A stretch of DNA of 64,000 bases. Source: Gossypium raimondii. Its lineage: Eukaryota > Streptophyta > Magnoliopsida > Malvales > Malvaceae. The position numbers were made by a program, and so were the translations under genes. The notes under the pieces are model-generated. The model saw only the letters and a program-made list of their open reading frames with translations, ran no database searches and was not told the origin of the DNA. Below are positions 12,367-21,960 of this stretch, piece by piece. Location: NCBI RefSeq assembly GCF_025698545.1, contig NC_068566.1, forward strand, positions 40,961,192 through 41,025,191, given 5' to 3'. Within the stretch, counting starts at the first letter, position 1. Every line of letters begins with the position of its first letter.

Positions 12367-15300
12367 ATGAGCAGGTTTTCAATGCCTTCCTCTCCTCAGT
12401 CTGACCCACCATCGTTGGTGGTGGATGACGGTTCTTTCTCAACCTCTACTGATTCTTCTTCCGGCAGTAAGATGTTCTCCTCTAAGAAACTTACTCTCAT
12501 TTTGGATGATACAAATTTTCTGCTTTGGAAACAGCAAATTCTTATTGCTGTCAAATCTTTCAAACTCCAGCGGTATCTTGATGGTTCGATTGAGCCACCG
12601 CATCGGGTTGTTATGGATCCATCTGGGAGTGTCAAGATCAACCATGCCTTTGAAGTGTATTAGCAGCAGGACAGCGCTCTTGCCTCTTGGCTGCTTTCTT
12701 ATGCTGGCCCCACTGTTCTTCCTCATCTAATTGGTCTTAATTCCGCCTCCCAAATCTGGAGTGCTCTCACAACTCTCTTTGAAAGCAAAACTACATCACG
12801 GCTCATGTATTACCGTCGGCTATTACACTCTAAAAAAAGGGATCTAGCAATGAAGGACTATCTTATGAAATCAAAATTATTTGCCAGCAACTTGCAAGTT
12901 GTGGGGAGGCTATAAGTGAACCTGAACAAGTCAGCCATTCTCAATGGACTTCCCTCTGAATTTGACTCTATTATCACTATTATTTCTGCCACTCCTACAC
13001 CGGCCACAGTTTATGTTGTTTCTACAATGCTACTTGATGCCGAATCCCGTCAACAATCTATGGTAACTGAATTTCCTCCATCGGCTAATATTGTTGAGTC
13101 TAATACTGCTTTTACTGCCTCTTCGCCATCTGTTTTTCCAAGTTACAGGCCGTCGTCTGGTGGAGGTTCTCGAGGTAGAGGGAAGGATCGACCGTCATCT
13201 CGTCTTCAATGCCAACTTTGTGGTAAAATTGTCCATACTATTGACCGATGTTACCATAGGTTTGATCCATCCTTTAAAGGAAATGCTTCTCGACCATTTC
13301 CATCACCACCATCTGTCGTATCAATGCCCACTTCATTGCCGGTTCAAGCTATGTACAGCATGTGTGCCCCTCCATCTCTTTTGGGTGGTTATGCTTCATC
13401 TTGGGCTACTCCTGGTCCTTATCATACAACTGCCTTGATGCACACAGGATTAATTGGGTCCACCATGACACCTAGTCCAAATACACATTTGAATACGGGA
13501 CTTCCTCCACAAACTGGTCAGAATCCATTTGTTTCATCTTGGCCTACTGGCGCTACTACCTTAGGACCAAGTGCTACTACTATTTTTGGGACTTCAAATG
13601 CTTCCACAGGATCAGTCTCTCAAACTCCTCAAGCGCATATTACAACTCCAGCTCTCCTAGATGATAATACTTGGTACCCTGACTCTGGTGCCACTCATCA
13701 CTTGACCAGTTCCGAGACTTTTTTAACCTTTAGTGTTCCTTACCTCGGTTCAGGTAAAGTGTTTGTTGGTAATAGAAATTCTTTACTTATAGCTCATGTT
13801 GGTCAGTCATCACTCTTGTCTTCTATTCGTCCACTTTATATGAACTCTCTCCTTCATGTCCCCGGAATAACAAAAAAATTGTTATCAGTGTCAAAGTTTA
13901 CAAGGGAAAATAATGTTATTTTTGAATTTCATCCTAATTATTGTCTTGTTCGTGATTTGAAGACAAGTGATGTGTTTCTTCAAGGTTCTATTCACAATGG
14001 GCTGTATCGATTGCCATCTACACCGTCATTCGCTCTTTCATCTAAATTTTTTTCTCGCTGTTGTGCTGATGAGGCTCGTACTCCTTTGGACTTGTGGCAT
14101 CAACGTTTGGGTCATCCATGTAGCTCAATACTAAAGAAAGCTTTAAATGATTGTAATGTTTCCATTCATGGTAATAAAGAACTTAGTAACTGTGTTGCGT
14201 GACATCTTGGAAAAGAACATAATTTACCATTTTCTCTGTCTCATACGGTGTATAATTCTCCCCTTGAGCTTGTTGTTACGGATGTATGGGGGTCAGCTCC
14301 AATGATTTCAAATGGGTATCGTTATTATGTTGCCTTTACGGACGCTTATACTCGGTACACTTGGGTTTATTTTCTTAAGAATAAATCAGATGTCTTGGCT
14401 GCCTTTATGAGTTTTCATAGTCAGGCTGAAAGGCTTCTTGGTTGTAAGTTGAAAACCCTTCAATCTGATAATGGAGGAGAATTTAAGGCACTTAATTCTT
14501 ATACTCAGCAGCATGGCATTCTTCATCGGTTCTCTTGCTCTCATATGTCGGCTTAGAATGGATTGTTTGAACGCAAGCATAGACACATTGTTGACACTGG
14601 TCTTGCTTTACTTGCTCATGCCTTTATGCCTCTATCGTATTAGTATGATGCCTTCAGTAGTGCTGTATTTTTTATTAATTGGTTGCCATCTACACCTCTC
14701 AGTAATATTTCACCTTATGAAAAACTATTTGTTCGAAAACCTGATTATACTTTTCTTCGTGTTTTTGGCTGTCTCTGTTTTCCAAACCTTAGACCATATA
14801 ACTCCCACAAATTAGACTTTTGATCGACCTCCTGTACATTTCTTGGATACTCTTCCATTCACAAAGGCTATAAATGCTTAACCTCTGAAGGTAAAACAAT
14901 CATATCACTCAATGTAACCTTTTCAAAAAATGAATTTCCCTTTAAAAAAAAATCTGCCACCTCTGTCACCTATATATTACTCTACACCCATGTTCCCTTT
15001 ACCACCACCTACTCTTAATCCCTTTCCCAATACCCTTTTACAACCCCCACACGTTATTCACCCCTCATTATCTCCTACACACAACCCTTCATCCCACATG
15101 CATTTTCCTATCTCTACGGGTCACACTACAACACCACCTACCAATCTTCCTACTCCTATGGACCCTATCACAACACCACCCACCAATCTTCTCATTCCTA
15201 TGGATCCCACCACAATACCATCCACCAATTTAACGTCTCATTTATGCCCCTTATCTTCACCTACACCATCTGCACCTATCACTAATCCCAAGTCTTGCTC

Positions 15301-16960
15301 ATCTTTATTACCCCAACCCAGTATTAATCAACATCCCATGCTAACTCATAGTAAAGCAGGTATCTTCAAACCAAAAACATATCTTACGAAGGCAATCGAT
15401 TCTTCCATTGATATCCCTACTAACATACATGTTGCCATGAGGTTTCCATATTGGCAGGCAGCAGTTCATGATGAGTTAAGTGCTTTGATGGCAAATGAGA
15501 CCTGGACTTTATGTGTTCTACCACCTAACAGGCGAGCAGTGGGTTGTAAATGGTTATTTAAAACCAAAAAAAAGTCAGATGGCTCTATTGATCGGTATAA
15601 GGCTCGATTTGTGGCAAAAGGTTTCTCATAACAAGCTGGATCGGATTTTGTCGAAACCTTTAGTCCAGTTGTTCGTTTGACTACCATTCGTACTGTTTTA
15701 ACTTTAGCAGTGATGAATAATTGGCCCTTAAGACAAGTAGACGTAAATAATGATTTTCTTAAGGGTTCCCTTGATGAAGAGATTTATATAACTCAACCAC
15801 CGGGTTTTGAAATTTTTGATGACAATAGTACTCAACTCGTTTGTAAATTAAAGAAGGCCATATATGGGTTACGTCAAGCTCCTAGAGTATGGTTCAATAC
15901 TCTTCGTAGTTTTCTTATTGGTAAACTTGGTTTTCAGCCCTCCAAGACTGATTCATCCTTGTTTGTTCGGCTCTCTTCTTGTTCAAAACTATATCTTATG
16001 GCCTATGTTGATGACATCGTTATTACGGGAAGTTCTCCTAGTAAAATTTCTAATGTTGTGCAACAGTTGCATGCTAAGTTCTTCTTAAAGGATCTTGGTA
16101 ATCTCAATTTCTTTTTTAGCATCGAAGTTACTCGTAATTCTTTGGGTCTTGTCCTAACACAACGCAAGTTCATCACTGATTTACTATCTACAGCAGGACT
16201 TCTAGGTGCTTCTCCTACTCCAACACCTATGGTTGAAAGTCCATTGCTATCTTCCACTGATGGGTCACCATTTCCTGATGGACACCTTTACCGAAGTATT
16301 GTTGGCTCACTTCAGTATATCTGCCTCACTCGTCCTGATCTTTGTTATTGTGTCAACAAGCTTAGCCAATATATGAACAATCCATTGGATACACATTGGA
16401 AAGCTGTAAAACGTGTTTTTCGATATCTCATTGGCACTCTTCATCATGGTCTATGTATCACACCGGGTGATCCTGTTTTGGTTGCCTTTTCTGATGCCGA
16501 CTAGGCTTCTTCGATTGAAGATAGACGTTCTACATTGGGTTTTTGCATTTTCTTTGGGTCAACCCCCGTGGCATGGTCTGCAAAGAAGCAATCAGTTGTA
16601 TCTCGATCATCTTCTGAAGCAGAATATCGTAGTCTTGTTAATTGTGTGTCCGAACTTATTGGCTTGCAACATTTTCTTGAAGAACTTGGAGTAAAGACTT
16701 CTCATACACCCATTGTTTGGTGTGATAACTCAGCTGCGGTTTCAGTTGCTGCTAATACTACACATCATGCTAGAATGAAGCACGTAGATATTGATCTACA
16801 CTTTGTTCGTGAAAAAGTTCTTGCTGGTCAATTAAGCGTAAATTATGTTCTCTCAGCAGATCAACTAGTTGATATCTTTACAAAGCCAATACTACCTCGC
16901 AATTTTTCTCATTTTAGCAATCGACTATGTCTTGTTGACTCCACAAAGTTTGCAACATAG
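12367..16960 (+). pseudogene. Copia gag-pol polyprotein, inactivated
   Basis: In one frame from 12367: a UBN2-type gag, a zinc knuckle CQLCGKIVHTIDRC (C-x2-C-x4-H-x4-C, about 13211-13252), protease YPDSGATHHLT (about 13675), the pre-integrase LWHQRLGH motif (about 14093) and integrase (about 14248-14556, with TDVWG and QSDNGGEF). After a frameshift near 14940 come RT (VGCKWLFK about 15538, the catalytic YVDD in MAYVDDIVITG about 16000) and RNase H (SRSSSEAEYRSL about 16598). In-frame stops are at 12661 TAG, 12913 TAA (inside a pair of compensating frameshifts), 14200 TGA, 14554 TAG, about 14641 TAG, about 14820 TGA, 15629 TAA and 16502 TAG. The gene is dead; only fragments are translatable. 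Confidence 0.9.
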
Positions 16961-16980
16961 AAAAGAAGAAGACGGGAGAA

Positions 16981-17265
16981 TGTCAAATATTATACTGCAA
17001 CAGAATTTCTCAATACCATGAAATTGTTGCATCATCAAAAGATCAACACGTGTGATTTTATCTCAACCAACTCAATGAGCTGTCATCAGTACATTTCTTA
17101 ACAACCTTTGTCAATGATTTGTTGACATGTATCATGGTTTCTCTCTACTATCTTCATGTATAAATCCATTACTGTTTGTAATGTTTGTGAGATGGAAAAT
17201 GCACAAAAGAATCATATTATCAGTCGTCAACTTTATTCTTATTATGTCATTCTAATTTTCTAACT
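16981..17265 (+). repeat. 3' LTR of copia element 1
   Basis: Same length as the 5' LTR with eight single-base differences seen by eye. It is preceded by the purine run at 16961-16980 and followed by the target duplicate CCCCA. Confidence 0.92.
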
Positions 17266-17339
17266 CCCCAATAAGTAAGATGCTGGATTGGGGTCGGCCC
17301 CCGCGATACGGTACAGGCTGCACAAGAAGAATCCGTATA

Positions 17340-17632
17340 GAAGTTTACTTCCTCTGTTTGATATTGATTTGAATAAGTTGTTTTAATCTTACTGCATTAC
17401 TTCTATTAGATGTTGATTAGAATAAAGTTTTCTAAACCTATAAATTCATGCAGTCTATACCCCTTGTAATCATTCAAACTTGACATATTAAATTTTCTTC
17501 TCCTTTTCCCGTGGTTTTTCCCCGAAAGGGTTTCCACGTAAAATGAAAACGTATAATTTTCTTCTGTGTGTTATATTTTTCTTTCTTTTCTTTGCGATAC
17601 ATTGCTATTATCGACATTCTATTTTAACAAAT
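17340..17632 (+). repeat. Partial, diverged LTR related to copia element 2
   Basis: Shares with the LTRs at 35037 and 39529 the blocks TTGATTAGAATAA, CCCGTGGTTTTT, GTTTCCACGTAAAAT, TTTGCGATA and CGACATTCTATTTT.AACA, in the same order and orientation. The left end is missing, so only the 3' part of an LTR remains. No internal region is attached. Confidence 0.7.
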
Positions 17633-19678
17633 GAAAACTTATTCTTAATTAAATTTAAATTTATAAAATATTTTTTGTTGAATTATCTCAATATAGGTTA
17701 TGATCATATATGCTTTTTGATACAATACCTAGAATTATCCATAACTTTTCTCTAACTCATAAAAGGAGGATAACTCAAACATGTCTTCCTCAGATAACAA
17801 GAATACTCATACCGATTAAGTTATAACTTACTCGACAAATTTATAAAATATTTTTAAAAGTCATATCTATTTAAATCATATCAAAATCAATTTATAAATT
17901 TATATTACATATTTAATAGATGGAGGCATCAAAATATAAGCTAGTTAAATATAAGAAAGCATCCCTCAAGTCGTATCGAACTTTTTGTCATATCAAACAA
18001 AAGATGGTAAAGTTATACATAGAAAACTAAAAAAGGGTGGTGTTAGGGAGAGATCCACTCAAAGATGGCATTCACCCAATGATTGATATATTTGAACAGC
18101 GATCCCATGGCTACACGTACAGGTTTGAGAAAAAGGTGTGGGTTTTAGGCGCATGGAGCGCTACTGCAAAAAGAAAATTTTGGTATCATCTTCTTCATGC
18201 AACTTTCCCAAAGCAGCAAGCTAAGGTTAACCATCCATTTGTTGCCATTTCGACACTTACATAATAACCCCTGTTCCTTTCTTTTATTAAACACCGCCAA
18301 TCATTAAAAAATGCCTATTTGTCGATATTAATTTATTATTTCTTTCGTGGCCAAAGTTGGGTAAAAGTGGTCGCTTAATTTGATTTTGCCTAAAATAGCA
18401 AAATTAAAGAGAGAAATGAGGAAGATGGAGTGGGGCCCACAAACTTCCTTTTTAAGTTGCCTGACAAAGTACGGAGATTACACGTAGTGAGCTAAGATGA
18501 CGACACGTGTGAGTCCCAAGTCCCGTCTGCTTCCGCCCCCGCACCCTCGCCCTTAGCTTTGGGCCAAGCTCTGAAGACGCCCGCTGACGGAGTTTCAGGT
18601 TGTTTTTATTTTTTTTGTGGATTTCAATAACTCCACGTGGCTTCTTTAATCGAGTATTATCACATTTATATTGTTATAATTTCTTTCAAACTAAATAATG
18701 ATAATTGAGTCTCAACTCTATTAGTATAAATATTATTATTAATATAGAAGAATGTGAATTTGAATGCGGTGAAGCGCATGATCCCTATATTTATAGTTTA
18801 AGGCATAGTTTAAGAATGTTTCTCAAAAGTTTTTTTAGGAAAAAAAAAACTCTCAGGCAGAAACTAAAATTTTCAATTTGTGTAAAAGGTATTTTTGGGC
18901 CAATTTTTTATTTTAGAGAAGTATTTTCTCTTTCAAAAAGTAACTTGTTTAGATATATAATAATTTATCAATATAATACAAAAACATATAATGATCTATC
19001 AATTATGCTCATAGAGTTTTTAGGGGGGGCCCGACCAACACCTGCGATGCCGCCCTTGCTTTTGCTTTATTCTCTGTCCAATATATATTGTATTGATTAA
19101 ATTCTACATTATAATTGATCCAGCATATATTTGTACCTATAATTTTTAGTTCTTATACTTATAATTGTATTGTTTTTATATTAGTCAAAACTTGCATTCA
19201 TAAGCTTAAGAAAAACTCTTCAAGTGAGGTTAAAGTTTAATTGCTAAGCCTAAATATTGACCAAAAGTAGAGTAAATATACTTAGTTTAAAGTTTAATTA
19301 ATACTATAGGATAATCAAGGTAGTTAAATTTTTCTTTATTCTTTTTTCTTCTGTTTTCCCCTTCTCCATCTCTTTAATATGGTTTTCTATGTTTTCATTT
19401 GTTAAAATTAAAGGGAAGAAGAAAAGGAAAATAAAGAAATAAAAAAATTTAAATTGGTCAAAAAATAAGTGTAGGGACTAGTTTAACAAATGGAAAACAT
19501 AGAAAAACTAAGTTAAAAAGATGGAGAAGGAGGAAAACAACGGAAGAAGAAAGAATGGAAAATAAAGAAAAAAAAAAGAAAGTTAAAAGAACATAAAAGA
19601 AAAAAATTAATTTGCTCAAAACGAAGAAATATTGGGACCAATTGTATAAATTAACCAAAAATATTTGTTTGAAATGAT
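17633..19678. other. Intergenic DNA, no supported gene
   Basis: Mostly AT-rich. A frame at 18037-18264 has mixed codons but no recognisable domain and no splice context. A GC-richer block at about 18480-18660 contains ACACGTGT, GCTGACGG and CCACGTGG motifs. Around 19020 there is a short GGGGGGGCCC run. Purine-rich runs fill 19400-19600. Confidence 0.5.
18480..18660. promoter_or_regulatory. GC-rich block with G-box-like motifs
   Basis: Contains GACACGTGTGAG, GCTGACGG and TCCACGTGGC within a C-rich segment, in strong contrast to its AT-rich surroundings. ACGT-core motifs are typical of plant bZIP/bHLH binding. No gene start could be tied to it on either strand, so a regulatory role is inference. 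Confidence 0.25.
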
Positions 19679-20493
19679 GATTTTGTTAGAAAAACGGGTT
19701 TGGAAAACACAGCGGAAAGTAGAGGTGATCATGGGCCGGGCCGGGTCCAGAAAAAATTTTTGGCCCGTGACCTAGGCCTGGGCCCGGCCCGGCCCGAAAT
19801 ATGGGCTTGAAATTTTGTCCAGGCCCGGCCCGGCCCGTTTTTTCCCTGCCATTTGAATTCTTCAATTTTTTCTAGAAATTTTAACCGAATAAACTTGAGA
19901 GGTGATTTAACATAATTAAAACATAACATTAATGAGTAACATGAAGATAGAACATGAGCGGATGAAATTGAGTGAATATTTTCAAACTGAGTATCTTGTG
20001 CTTTAGGGTAGCATTTTTGGCCTACAGATTGGTGCATCAGACAGAAAAATATAAAATGCCTCCAACTTAGACATCAAAAATAGATGCTAACCGGAGTATT
20101 TTCCAACTTTTTCACTGTCTCAAAAGCCATTAGAAAAAAAACTGTTTAATGCAGTCCAAAATCAAAAGGAAGAATACAAAGTCACCCTTAGTTTATTTCA
20201 AAACATTAGGGAGTATTTTTGTACAACTCCTTTTACCCAGGAAAATTAAGTGATTGTAAAGCAAAGGATTTAAAAGAATCGATGATTATTAACATGGCAA
20301 CTATAGCTAAAACATTACATATGGGGAAAAAAACCCATTAAATTAAGGGAGAACAAGCCAAACATGCTATTACAAAAATTAAGGGTAGGAAATCAAAATA
20401 TAATGTAGATGAAAACATAGATCGAGGAAAGAAGCATGCGGTAAACAAATGAAACAGCTTAAGGCATGCAGATGATAGTTGTAGAGAACATAC

Positions 20494-20838
20494 CATGCTG
20501 TCATCAATCTTAAACCACTTGTTTTGAGCATTTTTAACATAGCACAAGTAGGGACCCGAAAATGCTGCATTCATGATATCCAAATGGACCACTACTCCAT
20601 AGAGCCTATATATTCATGATATCAAAAACTCAGGGAACCGAACCGCTTTGTTAAGCTTTCCAAATTTACCGGACTGCAACATAATACACACTTAAACTGT
20701 AAGAATCTGCAAAGAACAAAGAGCAAAATAACATTCTTTATCGAAAGTTGTACCTGAAATCTCTTCAATGCAATTGTAAGAATATATGGAGCCTCTAATA
20801 TTGTCAACTTCTTTTTGGCCTTCTCATAAGATTTGAAT
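20494..20838 (-). pseudogene. Captured fragments of a ubiquitin-specific protease (UBP15-19 type)
   Basis: Two exon-like pieces remain on the minus strand. 20838-20754 reads FKSYEKAKKKLTILEAPYI and ALKRFQ, with AG before it and GT after it. 20673-20494 reads SGKFGKLNKAVRFPE, then a short deletion with filler, then LYGVVVHLDIMNAAFSG and YLCYVKNAQNKWFKIDDSM, followed by GTATGT. These match the C-terminal half of the USP catalytic domain as I know it from plant UBP15-UBP19. The histidine expected after FSG is proline here, a stop lies after the RFPE piece, and the Cys box is absent. The fragment cannot be an active protease. It keeps intron borders, so it was copied from genomic DNA. Confidence 0.82.
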
Positions 20839-21565
20839 CTGAACAAAACAAAGACAAAGTGAACAAACCTCAAAAATTGATGTCTTCTAGAAGTAGAGAA
20901 TTTAGCAATAAGTAAACAAACCATAATATTCATACATTAATCCATCAACATATTTAATTTTATAACAAAATATAAATTGTAAGCTAAATTAAACTTGTCA
21001 CAAAGTAATACTAATAAAGTCCATTTAGATGCAAAATGCATAATATATTGAAGAATAGCAATTGTAATTGCAAGTTGCAACCTTGAATTTGAAGAACAAA
21101 GTGCATATCTTTCATGTTATCAATAAAAATTATGTTAGAATTGATGTAGTATTACACTCTAAGCTTTGATTCTTAATAAATAATGAACATGTTGTCCACC
21201 ATTTACTTTTGTTTTTTTAACAACTTAATAGAAAATAAAAGCAAATCACATAGAGGAAGTAGCAAAAGAAAGAAAGAAATTAACTTGGAACTTGGAAGTA
21301 CTGTAAGACAAATTAGAGCTTTTGAGCAGAAGAAGAAACAAGCAAATTCAACCAAAATTGCATTAACTCAAATTGATTTAATAAAAGCCATAAAAGGGAT
21401 GAAAACAATATTGCAAACAAGATTTGCAGAAATCAAGCATGGTCGCCAGCTGCAAACATCCATTACTAAAATCTCGTTTAGGGACAAGTGAAACAATAGA
21501 ATACTTTGAAGCAATGACAGATTTCCACCGTTCCCAGAAAAAATTGCTACTATAATAAGCTTAAA

Positions 21566-21960
21566 ATTTCAGATATAAAAAAGAAGCAACAAGGTATAAA
21601 CCAGAATATACAATTTCAGATATAAAAAAGAAGCAACAAGGTATAAACCAGATTATAAACCAGAATATAAAATTTCAAATATAAAAAAGAAGCAACAAGG
21701 TATAAACCAGATTATAAAATTTAAGATAAGAGAAAGTAAGAGAAATTAAAAGAGAGCAGAAGACAGATTATAAACCAGGCACTTGGTACAACAGTCAGTG
21801 GATGGAAGAAGCAACAAGGTTTTGATTCTTTTGAACGACTAAACAAATGGAACTGTAAGGCAACAACAGTAAGGCAACAACGACAGATTATAAACAACTA
21901 AACAAATGGAACTGTAAGGCAACAACAGTAAGGCAACAACGACAGATTATAAACAAGGTT
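21566..21960. repeat. Short tandem repeats inside the MULE
   Basis: Three copies of a unit with AGATATAAAAAAGAAGCAAC start at about 21566, 21613 and 21672 (spacing 47 then 59 bp). A second pair of 59-bp units with AAACAAATGGAACTGTAAGG starts at 21841 and 21900. Neither appears coding. Confidence 0.8.

Larger units (their letters stand above)
12076..17265 (+). mobile_element. Ty1/copia LTR retrotransposon 1, full structure, decayed coding
   Basis: Two 285-bp LTRs (12076-12360 and 16981-17265), a PBS-like TGGTATATGAGC directly after the 5' LTR, a polypurine tract (16961-16980) before the 3' LTR, and a 5-bp target duplication CCCCA (12071-12075 and 17266-17270). By eye the LTRs differ at 8 of 285 positions, so the insertion is fairly young. 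The internal region encodes gag, protease, integrase, RT and RNase H in copia order. It has several stops and at least one net frameshift, so it cannot make a full polyprotein. The protein style (DSGATHHLT protease, short LTRs) suggests the Retrofit/Ale group (inference). Confidence 0.93.

Noticed and set aside
18037..18264. 75-codon frame with ordinary-looking residues
   Set aside because: No domain recognised, no splice partners, no start context; could be a relic but cannot be supported.
19458..19658. Minus-strand frame rich in Phe and Leu that looks like a membrane protein
   Set aside because: It comes from a purine-rich low-complexity run on the plus strand.
21183..21491. 102-codon lysine-rich frame inside the MULE
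   Set aside because: No match to Mutator transposase motifs or any family I know; AT/purine-rich composition is enough to explain it.
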